A stretch of DNA of 64,000 nucleotides, taken from NCBI GenBank assembly GCA_029532625.1, contig JARFXM010000011.1:3795501-3859500 (forward strand), read 5' to 3'. The number at the start of each line of letters is the position of its first letter. Position 1 is the stretch's first letter. This document shows positions 38,783-49,576 of this stretch, one piece after another. Source of the DNA: Lomentospora prolificans. Taxonomy: Eukaryota > Ascomycota > Sordariomycetes > Microascales > Microascaceae. Made by a program: the position numbers and the translations under genes. The notes beneath the pieces are model-generated. The model saw only the letters and a list, made by a program, of their open reading frames with translations, was not told where the DNA came from and made no database searches.

Positions 38783-41700
38783 TCACTGATTCTGGGGTCC
38801 TGGGGTTCGGGGAGACCATTGGGGAGACTGAAATGAAATGTTAGTGTTGTCAAAGCTATTTGATCCGCCAAGGCCTGCTCTAAACTTACGGTAGGAGAAT
38901 AGCTGGGGCTGGTCGGCGACTGTTGAGCCGGGCTTCTTTGGAAGGTAGGGCTCGTAGGCGAGTACGACTGCGGCGAGGTGGGAGACCACTTTGGTGACGC
39001 CGGCGAGTAAGACGGCGACGTTGCCCCAGCTGCGTGGAGGTTGGGAGATGCAGGACTATAATTCGGGCTAGCCGGTGAGTAGTTGGGAGACGTCGGCGAG
39101 TTGAATTGGTTCGGCGACGTAGGCGAGTAGTGTCTGGGCGACGTAGGTGACGTTGGCGAGTACGTCGGCGAAGTTGGGCTGTAGTTCGGGCTGGTGGGCC
39201 GATGGAGCATAGGCGACGTGGGTGAGAAAGATGGCGAGGATGGGCTGAACGAAGGTGATGTAGCAAAGCGCCCTCCCGAGCCGTCCAAGAGCGGCGATGT
39301 GGGCGAGTAGCCTGCATTAGGCGACGTGGGCGAATATCCACCGTATCCACCCATGGGCGAAGTGGGAGATGTATTGAATGGGCTCGTGGCGCCGCCTCGG
39401 GAGTAGGGACTGAAGCTGCCAGAGCCGTAGCCATCTTGGCCGTACGAAGTCTGGAAGCCAGCGGGCGATTCGCTGCCCGCCCCCACGATGGGTGAGAAGT
39501 TGCCAGCATCCGGGGTGCCTGGCCCAAGGGAGACGTAGCCCGAATCCGCCATTGGAGATCCAGAATCGTAAGGAGTAGCCGCACCCTCGGTTTGACCACC
39601 CTTGACGGGCATGCCAGACATGAGACCCATACGAGCATTATCGGAGATAACAGTGTCTAGCATCTTCGGATCGAGAAGCACCTCGAAATTGCCAGTACCC
39701 ATGGGAGCCATTTGTCCAAGCATGACATTCTCAGAGATACCTCGACAATCGTCAAGCTCACCAGTAGCGGCCGCTTCGAGCAGAATTTCAACCGTTTCCT
39801 CAAACGAGCACCGCATAAGTGCACCAGTATCAGCTCGGTTGATACCGTGACGGGTAACAGCTGAGATGGAACCACGGTAACTCATGACATCGACGAGAAG
39901 GGCAATGTGACGGTGATTCACGTACGAACCGTCAAAGGCCAACACTTGCGTCAGTTCGCGGACCAAGGCCGCACGAGTGGCCTCAATGCCGAAGACCTCA
40001 AGAATCTGCCAAATGTTGTTGGTGTAGGTCCGGGTTGTGTCAACGCCGTCAATCACAAGTACTTCACGGAGCGCACTACCGGATGTATCGAGATACCACT
40101 CCTCGCATCGAGGGTCAGATTTGGCGGCCAGGAGGGATCCGTCTTGGATCTCGATCAGCTTGTCGCCCTTGGTCAAGAAAGCCCTCTCAATACCTGGCAC
40201 ACCACGTAACGTGAGCGTGTCCAGAAGATGGCCTTCGAATCGCTTGAGCATGACATCATCCTCAATAACAGCCGCATCGTCGTCTTTATCATTGCTAGTG
40301 ATTGTTCGGATGCGGATGACTTGCTCTTCAGCATTGTTGTCGCTAGATATGACAGCGAGATCCGTGGGATAGTCTTGGCGGATTCTGGCGGCCACATCCT
40401 CGATATCCAGGCCCTTGTCCAACATCTTCTGCCGGTCAAGCACGATACGAAGAAGCCAGCGAGACTGGTCCTCAACTGTATGGCGCATGGTGTCATCAGT
40501 AAGCCAGTAGGATTCGAGCATATCCATATCTTCGGGGATGGTCGTTGAAAGCACGTCCGGGTCGTAGTAAATCTCTGTGACGGCAGTTACAGAGCGCAGA
40601 GTTGTATACTCAACGGCATTACGCAAAGCCTTAGCCGCCTCTTGGGTGGCGTTCGCTCCGTCCAAGTAAACAACCATGGACGGGGTCTTGATATTGGTGG
40701 CAAGGTTAAGAATTTCCTTCAAACGTGGCACACCCAAGGTAACGTTCTTCGACGACACACCAGCGAAGTGGAAGGTGTTGAGCGTCATTTGGGTAGCGGG
40801 CTCTCCGATAGACTGGGCTGCCAAGACACCAACCATCTCGCCAGGGCTAACAAAAGCCTTCTCCCAACGGCCCTGCAGTTCTCCTAGGACGTGCTCGAAT
40901 GCGAGTTTATTGAGGCGTTGGTTTACAGCGATACGCTTAAATGCGAGGCGAGATCGAAGCTGCGCCTTGAAAAGGATGGTGGCATTCTTGTCCGCTTCGA
41001 ATGAGATCGGATCATTGCCGCGGACGATGTTCATACGGTCAAGCATAGCCTGGACCGCGGGAATGACGTCTTGAGGACGAAGATCACTGCGTTGGCTGCC
41101 ATCGACGCCAAATAGACGCCGAGCGGAGTCGATGAATCTAACAACATTCAGGGGTAGTTGCATCATCTCGTCGCCCTTCTTCTTCCAATTGATCTCGCGA
41201 ATAGCCTTTCGATCAGACAGGAGGGCTTCGTACTCCTCGTCTAGAAGCTGCTGAACGGCCGGATCGCCCACAATCTCATTACCGTACTCCAAAGCGTCCA
41301 GCGCGGCAGGACGCTTGTCAGCCATGATATCCAGACGATAACGTGATTCGAAGTGTGCGTTAGACATGCTAAGATGATCCATGCGCTGCTTCTCGATGTA
41401 AATGGCGTCAAGACCATCTTCGCCGTATAAGAACTGCACAATGTCGCCGAGCGAGTTTCGTACTGTTCCGTCATATTTTGCGCTGACATCTTCGAGCGCC
41501 TTGACAAGTCGACGCTGAATATAACCAGTCTCAGCCGTCTTCACGGCGGTGTCAATTAGACCTTCTCGTCCAGCCATTGCATGGAAGAAGAATTCGCTGG
41601 GAGTAAGGCCACGAAGATAGGAGTTCTCGACGAAGCCACGGGCCTCAGGCGAGTAGTCGTCCTTTGTGAAGTGGGGAAGCGTTCGGTATTTGAACCCGAA

Positions 41701-44128
41701 CGGAATACGCTTTCCTTCGACGATTTGCTGGCCAACAAGAGCCGTCATCTGGGAGATGTTGATAGACGAGCCCTTCGAACCGGACGACGCCATAAGCACT
41801 GCATTGTTCGAGTCACGCAAACTCTTTTGAGTCGTAGTACCAGCATCGTCACGAGCCTTGTTGAGGGCAATCGATACCTTGTTCTCAAAGGTTTCTCGGA
41901 TGTTCATACCGGGAAGAGCCTCAAGTTGGTTGGCGGTTGCTTGGGTAGTAAGCGCGGCGACCTCCGCCTTTCGCTCATCGATGTGAACCTGAACCTTCTC
42001 AATGGTCGCCTTATCTGGGATCGTGTCGCCAATTCCAATAGAGTGGCCGACGTGCAAGAACCAGTAGTTAACCACTCGCTGGACGCCATTAAGGAACGCC
42101 ATGGCACCTGCTGGACCAAGCTCGTTGTATGCTAAATGGACAATGCCGCCACCGGTAGCACCGACACTCTTCTTCGAAAGAAGGCCATAAATAAGCCTGC
42201 CACCCTGAATTAAAAGACCCTCATCCTTCAGCGGGGCGTCCTCACGGCTATCACTGGGATTAAACAAACTGATGGCGGAAGGAATAACCATGCTAATAAT
42301 TTGTTTGCCAGTCCACAAAGGGATAGGCTTGTGAATGGCCGGGATCGGAATGATGCCATCCCAGTCGGGTACCCAGAGCATGACGTTCATGACCTGTTCC
42401 TTGTTCAAGAAGGTGTCGCGCCTGCAGAGCTTGTAAATACCGGCAAGCGAATCCTGGACAATGCCCATGAGAGGGCCGTTACGCTGAGGTGACACAATGT
42501 TCAGAGGTACCATGCATAGCTCTCTAACTTCAGCGCGTGTTTCCTCGCTTTGGGGGACGTGCAAATTCATTTCGTCACCATCGAAATCGGCATTGTATGG
42601 AGAGGTGACAGAAAGATTTAGACGGAAAGTGGAGTAGGGCATAACTCTCACTCTGTGACCCATCATGGATTCCTTGTGAAGGGACGGCTGACGGTTGAAT
42701 ATAATGTAGTCACCATCCATGAGATGCCGCTCCACTTTCCAACCGTACTCGAGGGTGATTTGTCCAGCGCGACGGTGATGTCGTAGGTCGATTCGGGTAA
42801 CACCAGTGCCATCTGACCGAATGACGTAGCGGGCACCTGGGTATTCGTTGGGCCCATTCTGTACGAGCTGGTGAAGCTTGCCAATGTTGTAGGGAGTAAC
42901 TGTCTCAGGATAGGTGAGGGTACGGGCGATGGAACGAGGCACACCAACCTCGTCTAGCGACAAGTTGGCATCACCAGTAATGACGGTTCGAGCGGAGAAA
43001 TCAACACGCTTTCCCATCAAGTTACCCCTAAGACGCCCTTCCTTGCCCTTGAGACGAGAACGAATAGCCTTGACAGGACGTCCACTTTTTTGAAGAGCGC
43101 GAGGCAATCCAGCAATGTCGTTGTCCATGTAGGTCGCGACATGGTACTGCAGAAGCTGTTCGAAGTCGCGCAGGATGTGATTGGGTGAGCCTTCGCGGAT
43201 GGCTTGCTTCACATTCCCGTTAGCCCGGATAATGTCGCTAAGCTTATATGTCAAATCGTCTTCGTTTCGCATGCCTGTGCCAGTGCCATCCATGGAGACG
43301 CTAGGTCGGACAGGAGGTGGGGGGACAGCCAAAACGGTAACGATCATCCAATCAGGCCTGGCATAATCAGAATTGAGACCCATGTCCCGCAAGTCATCTT
43401 CAGATATGCGGCGCAGGATGTTCAAGACTTGCTCTGCAGAGATCGGCACCATATCCTTCTTCTTGGAAGAATGACCTCCCTCTTGATCAATCTGACCACC
43501 CTTTAGGAAGATATTCAGACCTTGTTGACGAACTTCTGGACATAGATTGCCACAACCCCCATGGTTGATGATGACTTTCTGGTCACCGCTGTCCGACTTT
43601 TCTCGAGGCTCATTATCGCAAGTATTCTTCTTCTTGCAGAGTTCCCAAACCTTGTGGAAACGGGCTTTGGGCTCACGAAGACGAACGACGCGAGCGAACT
43701 CGGAATCAGTCTGAAGCATGGTTAGCATGGAAAGGCCAGTTGCAAGGGAATCAAAGGCCGTTATGACTAACCCTGTCCACTTTCACCTTGCTACAGTTAT
43801 GGCAAACCATCTCCAGAATCTTCTTCACCTTCTTGATAAAGCCCGGGTGGAACACGGGCTTCGCCAACTCGATATGTCCGAAATGACCAGGACACTCAGA
43901 CATGGCCTGGGTGCAGGTTTTACACTTGAACTGCCGATCAATGGAACCAAGGAGGGGGTCATTCAAACCGCCATCGCGAGGCTTGATGCGCATCTCATCC
44001 ATAGTCTCGGGATAGATGATGTGGCACACACTCATATTTTTTATCTCTTCAGGAGAGAGGATACCGAACTGGATCTCCTCAACTGTCTTGAGCGGCGCGC
44101 TCGAGTGAGTAAAATAAAGATTCGCCAT
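38783..44128 (-). CDS. rpb1: RNA polymerase II largest subunit Rpb1
   Basis: Three exons on the minus strand, 44128-43772, 43710-38890 and 38827-38783, give 1740 residues. This is the catalytic subunit of Pol II. Exon 1 holds the clamp zinc site (C69, C72, C79, H82 in CKTCTQAMSECPGHFGH) and C109/C112 of the second site. The active-site loop NADFDGDEMNLH lies near residue 490. The bridge-helix region SYLRGLTPSEFFFHAM and the trigger-loop region TLNTFHFAGVSSKNVT are present. From about residue 1560 the CTD has many SPTSP, SPASP and YSPTSP heptads separated by non-consensus spacers. The terminal exon adds only 14 residues, SPQWSPRTPGPQNQ. Donors are GTTAGT and GTAAGT; both joints are in phase 0. 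Confidence 0.97.
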
Positions 44129-45046
44129 TTTGATCGATGGCTATCGAGATAGTGGCGATGAATAGCGGAAGGCGTGTGTGAATCAACGGCGTTGAGAGCG
44201 CGTCGATACGTGCGAAGAGGGAAGGAACGAACGCGGCGTCAGACGCAACCAAGGCCCAAAATCGGTCGAGATAACGCGAGAATTTATTCGGAAAAGCGCA
44301 CTCGTATGCGGTGCGATGATTTCGGGATGGAAAGTGAGTGACCGTGGATGATACGAGATGGCGCTCCCGTTCGGCGCCCTTCCTGGCCAACGGCCGAGGA
44401 AGAAACCTAATGATTTATCGTTGCGGAGCCACCGTCGAAGGAGTGTCGGAGAAAAAAGCGACGGTATCGTGAATTAAGACACTCGAATTCGTCACGTAAG
44501 GGTCAGGAACACTAAAGACGGCGTCCTGACGCGTGTTAGGATGGATTGTCGTGTGGGATCGCGAAGTATGTCGAGGGTTACGTTGTTGAAAAATTCACGG
44601 GGGCGAGAGGTTTGGATTTGAGGCTGGGTCAGACCGTGGGAAGTGACGCTAAACCTGATTAGGTAATTTCTGCCTTCTTTCGCCCTCCTCCAGTTGCCTC
44701 AGCGCCTCGCGACCCTTGAGCAACAGCGCCTTCAGTGCCTAATAAGGGGTGAATGTTGCAGTACTTAATCGACGCCTAAACGCCATACAAGTATGCTCGA
44801 ATTTCGGTAGCTATACCTAAGCGGCAACACCACCCCATTCTACAGAAGACCGGACACCAGGCGAAGCCTGGCAAGATCGTGCCTGCCACTACCGGCTGCC
44901 AGCGTCCGCGCGTGGTACGTCACTTCATGCGCGACGATCTCAAGAGTCCGAGCTCTTCAAAGACACCAAGAACATTATTATGTAGCGGACTTCGCTGAAA
45001 ATAGGGGTATATTGATCTCATTCACATTCACAAGCCCTCGGTGTTC
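44129..45046. promoter_or_regulatory. RPB1 promoter region and SWD1 3' flank
   Basis: Non-coding spacer between two genes on the minus strand, SWD1 upstream and RPB1 downstream. It must contain the RPB1 promoter and leader and the SWD1 3' UTR. No reading frame with coding character and no specific factor site was recognised. Confidence 0.55.
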
Positions 45047-46528
45047 TCATTTCTTCTTGCTTCTGCCTCTCCCTGGGCCTTTCTTGGGGGCTGTCGCCTT
45101 TTCCTCGTTCCCATTGAGCGACATCTCTTCCTGGTTCTCACCGGGGCTCCTACGCCTCATCGTGCCAGTAGAAACAGCTATAAACTCCTCCTCACTATCA
45201 CTCTCCCCCAGGTTGAACAAAATAGGCATTCGGAACGTGTCCTCGTCCTCCTCATCCAGCTTAGAAGGTTCCTTTGTCAGCACATCCACATCCTCATCTT
45301 CGGCATCCAGTCGGCGTTGGTGTATCTCCTCTTGGGCATAGATGTCGAATTCGTCCTCTTTCTCAATATACTCTACATTCTCTTCAACCTCGGCGAAATC
45401 AGGTGCAAGAGCGGACCATTTCTGCGGACTTGTGACGGACCAGATGTAGATGCGACCGGTTTCCAGGCCACAGGCCGCCAGTAACGCCCTATGCGGGTGC
45501 CATTCGATGACACCTTGTTCCTCTTTGGGGCCTTCGAGCATCCGAACCAAACTTCCGTGATTTCGCTCCCATATGTACAGCTCATGATTATTATATGTCG
45601 ACGCCGATACATACTCGCCGGTCGCACTGAAGGTGACATGGTTCCAGGATAAGCGGTTGACGACATCCTGGAACTTGTGCTCAAGAGGAAGTTGTAAGGT
45701 GTCGAGGTCGAGATTTTCGGCTGCTAGATTGGGAAGATGGAAGGTCCTAATAATGCGATCCTGCGCGTTTACGAGTAACTCTTTCCCTGAACCTGAGATT
45801 CTCAGGGTAGTAATGACGGAGCTAGATATTTTATTGGAGAAGATGATCTCCCGTGATTTCGCATCAATTATGTTTAAGCGCCCTTTCGTTGTGCCAGCTA
45901 TTATGTGATCACCGTTGGCTGTAAATATCGTGACAGTTGTCATCTGCTTCGCGTCTTCTTTCGCTTGTTTCTCTTTGAGGGCAGCGTCATTCTCGGCGTT
46001 CGCTCGTTTTGGAGAGGATGGTAGGACATGTTTAACATCGGTCGGTTCGGTCACATCGACAAGGAGTGGCTGGTCATCGAATAGGGAAACGACAAATTGG
46101 TTGCTAGAATGACCAGATTAGGGTCGGGTCCGTTCGAAAGGTAGTAGATGGGGATGTATTTATACTCACTGGTCCCACGGGTGAAGTTCCGCAATGTACG
46201 CTGGCGCGCGAAATCGAACCTCACGATATCGACGACCATCTTGAAGGTCCCAGAGGATAGCCCTCCAGCCCTGACAAGCCGACAGCAAATACCTCCCACA
46301 TCGGGACCAACTTAACGACGTGATGCTCTTGCTATGTCCCCTCAACTTTCTTGCCACACCCATAGTCTCAATGTCCCATATTACTACAGTTCCGTCGACG
46401 CGACCAGAAGCGAGGTAGTCGCCTTTGCGGTTGAACCGGAGGCATGTCGAGTGACCGGATCGAATAGTGTTCGTGATATTTTCGGGGTAGTCTTGGAGCA
46501 AATAGTCATCCGATAGTAGTAAATTCAT
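45047..46528 (-). CDS. swd1: COMPASS complex subunit Swd1 (RbBP5 family, WD40)
   Basis: Two exons on the minus strand, 46528-46170 and 46103-45047, with a 66-bp intron (donor GTGAGT, acceptor CTAG), give 471 residues. Swd1/RbBP5 is a core subunit of the Set1/COMPASS complex that methylates histone H3 lysine 4 at active promoters. The N-terminal part is a WD40 propeller: GHSTCLRFNRKGDYLASGRV, then VIWDIETMG, LRGHSKSITSLSWS and ILWDLQDG. The blade series continues in exon 2 (LYIWERN, IYIWSV). The C-terminal tail is acidic (DEDVDVL, DEEDEDTF, ESDSEEEF) and ends in a basic GRGRSKKK. The start is the ATG before NLLLSDDYLLQDYPEN, the family's usual beginning. Divergent from THG1. Confidence 0.93.
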
Positions 46529-46887
46529 CTTTATGTTCGTCACGGAAGTGCGACGGCAGGGCGTTGCAGGGGCGCAACAGAAGGGAGAATTGTAGAGGTT
46601 TAGCAAGAAAGCAAGAAAGCTCGCCGTGGTCGTCCATCACTGGGTGGATTTTAGCTGCAAGGCTAATCCTGTCCCCGGCAGGTCCACCCCACCAAAAAGA
46701 CGAGGCCAAGAACGGAGTAACCCGGTACTTTCAACCGCACTTTTGAATACTGGAAAGCCCCGAAAAACCCGTGTACATTGGTACTTCCACTCCAATTCCC
46801 CCGCCTGACCACACATGAACGGCAGACTTCAAAGTGATCTCCAAGTTCCCCATCTTGCCATCATCCAGGCATATAAACCGCCCCATA
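46529..46887. promoter_or_regulatory. Divergent promoter region between SWD1 and THG1
   Basis: Only 359 bp separate the two divergent start codons, so both genes' promoters and leaders share this space. No individual site is claimed. Confidence 0.6.
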
Positions 46888-48132
46888 ATGGCGAACTCCA
46901 AGTAGGATTTCTTAGTTAGCTTCTCTTGAGGGTATCTGATATCTAATAAGTTACGAAACAGGTTTGAATATGTGAAGAGTTTCGAGCAACCAGATGTCCT
47001 GCTGCCAAACACATGGATAGTAGTTCGAATCGACGGCCGAGGTTTTACTAAGTCAGATCTTGTTTACCAACTTTCCTGGGCATTCCTACTCTAACACGAT
47101 TCAAGGTTGTGTGCAAAATATGGATTCGAGAAGCCTAACGACAAGAGAGCTTTAGAGCTCATGAATGCTGCTGCTCGAGCAGTAGTTACAGATCTGCCAG
47201 ATATCACAATCGCCTACGGCGTCAGTGACGAATATAGGTTCGATTGCCAACGCCTATCTTTGCGAAACCTCGGGTTAATGGAATGTACAGCTTCGTCTTC
47301 CACAAGACATGCGTGCTCTTTGAAAGAAGATCGAGGTCGGTTCGGGCTATGGGCGCCCTTGGCCAATTATTCCACTAACAAGATTAACAGTAAACTCGTG
47401 AGCACTGTCGTTTCAACATTCACGGCAAATTACATCCACTTATGGTCGACATATTTCCCCAACATGCCTCTGTCGCCTCCGCTGCCCAGTTTTGATGGCC
47501 GCGCTGTCTGCTATCCAAGCGTTCAAAATCTTCGTGACTACCTAAGCTGGAGGCAGGTTGATTGTTGGTGCAGGTCCCACTTCTTCCGGTCTGATGACAA
47601 GACTAATTGCGGTAGGCCATATCAACAACCTTTATAATACGGTTTTTTGGGCCTTGATCCAACTCGGTAATTATGATAACAAGGAGGCAGAAAAACTACT
47701 TGCGGTATGTCTTCCAATGTGTTGCATTTCATCCAGGGCACAGAACATTAATCTACTGTAGGGAACTCTTGCACGAGACAAGAATGAGATATTGTTCTCG
47801 AGATTCGGCATCAACTATAACAACGAACCCGAGATTTATAAGAAAGGAAGCGTTGTTTTCAGAGACGTAAGCTCATGTCCCACAATTGTCCAGCCCATGT
47901 ACTAACTTATCAGTATGAGCTCGTCGAGCCTGGATCCCACAATGCGGAGACGGAAGCGGATCGGGTTGCCGAGCCTGTAATTCAAAGCAAGACGCAAGCC
48001 GAGAAGGATAAGAAAAAGAGAGAGAAGGCTAGGGTTCTGATAGAGCATCTAGATATCATCAAGGACGATTTTTGGGATAGAAGACCGTGGTTACTCTCTA
48101 ACAAGCCTGGCAAAATGCCAAAAGAAACATAA
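46888..48132 (+). CDS. thg1: tRNA-His guanylyltransferase Thg1
   Basis: Eight exons: 46888-46901, 46962-47051, 47106-47237, 47291-47335, 47391-47563, 47616-47704, 47762-47866, 47914-48132, giving 288 residues. Thg1 adds G at position -1 of tRNA-His in the 3'-5' direction, the identity element for histidyl-tRNA synthetase. The spliced protein starts MANSKFEYVKSFE. The metal site RIDGRG has Asp29, and SDEYSF has Asp76/Glu77, exactly at the yeast positions. The motif RQVDCHINNLYNT is restored by splicing intron 5. Several donors are weak (GTCAGA, GTTCGA, GTCGGT, GTTGGT) and one acceptor is AAG, yet every joint restores the conserved protein. The C-terminal extension of about 50 residues is charged (EKDKKKREKAR). 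Confidence 0.93.
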
Positions 48133-48293
48133 TTCAGGGTATCGTTATCTAGGAAGTACCATATCTATAGAGCCATACATAGCGGAGAAGTAAGCTGTTG
48201 AGAAATACGACGAGTAGGAACTCCAAACGCCAAAACTAGGAACACGTCGAGACATGGCGGCTTGATCGAAGTAAGTCGGATAACACCATACTT

Positions 48294-48980
48294 TCAGCCC
48301 TTCAGACGTTTCTTCTCCTCCCTGCGTTTCCTCTTCGCCTCCTTCCTCGCTTTTCTTTCCTCCTTAGTGTCCACCCGAACCGACTTGATGGAGTTCTCTG
48401 TGGTGCTTGTCTCTGAAGAAGTTCCCGACCGCGCTAGTTTTCTTGCTTCTTTGCGAATTCTCTTCTGCTCTCTTCGTTGCCGCCGTGCCTCTTTTCGCGC
48501 TCGGCGTTCCTCCTTTGTCTCCTTTTTCGTGGTCACCGCCGAACTACTAGTCGTGCTCTCGCTTTCAGATGGGTTCGCAATCATCGTCGACGGTCGTAGC
48601 TTAGAGAGTTGCGCAGGTTGGTTGATATTTGGCTCCGGGGCGTTGGTTGGTAAAAGGTCTACTGTTCCTTGTAGGATTCCTCCGTATATGAAAAACTTGT
48701 ATAATTCTGGCTTGCCAGCCTCGTGATCGAGCCTATCCAACTTTCCGCCTTTGACGGTCTGCACAACCTTGCCATTGGACGTATCCAAGCCTTTCAGTTG
48801 CTCATCTAGGGCACTGAGCCACCATTGATCGTTTGCGTATTGTGATGCACCAAGACCACCGGTACCATCCTTCCGACTAACTAATAGCCTTTTCTTGAGG
48901 CCGATGCCATCACTAGTTGCGTGGAGGGTGTGGCCGTCGCCCCGCCAGCCCTGGGCCTGCAGGATTGCCCGGGCGTTCAT
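48294..48980 (-). CDS. tma23: Ribosome biogenesis protein Tma23-like (G-patch)
   Basis: Single exon of 228 residues starting at the internal ATG (MNARAILQAQGW), which matches the family N-terminus; an in-frame ATG 26 codons upstream would add a non-conserved extension. Tma23 is a nucleolar, pre-40S-associated protein in yeast. The N-terminal region has a G-patch-like pattern: QGWRGDGHTL, GLKKRLLVSRKDGTGGLG, then QWWLSALDEQLKGLD. The middle (FFIYGGILQGTVD) is followed by a Ser/Thr linker. The C-terminal third is highly basic, built of KEERRARKEARRQRR-like repeats, a probable coiled and nucleolar-targeting tail. It converges with THG1 (161 bp between stop codons) and diverges from the LMBD1 gene. 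Confidence 0.85.
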   Translation of the reverse strand: MNARAILQAQGWRGDGHTLHATSDGIGLKKRLLVSRKDGTGGLGASQYANDQWWLSALDEQLKGLDTSNGKVVQTVKGGKLDRLDHEAGKPELYKFFIYGGILQGTVDLLPTNAPEPNINQPAQLSKLRPSTMIANPSESESTTSSSAVTTKKETKEERRARKEARRQRREQKRIRKEARKLARSGTSSETSTTENSIKSVRVDTKEERKARKEAKRKRREEKKRLKG

Positions 48981-49576
48981 ATTATTGACGGCGAACGTAG
49001 ACGTGGGTATGCTTCGGCGTGTTATAATGGAAGCATGAGGATGATGGGAGGATTGCACTGTTGGGGTATGCGATTCCTACTTGTTTCCGTCAGAGGTTGG
49101 ACGACTCAAAGATGCTGGTGCTTCATCTCACACCCAACCTTTTTCAGAATATTTTTCCTTTTTTCTTTGATATGATATTCTGCCCGGCGGTGAGTAAGAA
49201 GAGCGGGACCGAACCCGTTTTGGTATAAGGCCTAAGGCATAAGGCATAAACACCATAATTCATAGCACATAAGAATTCCTGATTTATTGCATAATATGCT
49301 TTCGTTTAGGAGGTTAAAGCATGCAGCTAGCAATGCAACCCGAGCTTCGTTGTTTCATATGTACCTCAGTACTATGCCCGTTAAACAAGAGAGCCAAGCT
49401 ACCATTGCGTCACAAATTGATGGGCAACGACTCCTTCTACGTAACCTCACCTGTTTGTGATCCACGCCACTTTGGATGACGATATGTCCCTGTCTATCGT
49501 CTAATTTAACCAAAGAGGCCTTTCCCACACACAACCCAACAAATCCCCGACGACCCGAGAATATTCGATATCGACA
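48981..49576. promoter_or_regulatory. Divergent promoter region between TMA23 and the LMBD1-type gene
   Basis: Non-coding spacer of 596 bp with two start codons facing outwards. A short duplication, ggcctaaggcataaggcata, occurs around 49227-49250. No known factor site was recognised. Confidence 0.5.

Noticed and set aside
38886..39638. 250-codon frame over the RPB1 CTD region
   Set aside because: Out-of-frame reading of the SPTSP repeats; composition explained by the CTD.
49005..49058. 26-codon upstream extension of TMA23
   Set aside because: Family conservation starts at MNARAIL (48980); the extension is His/Ser-rich and non-conserved in style.
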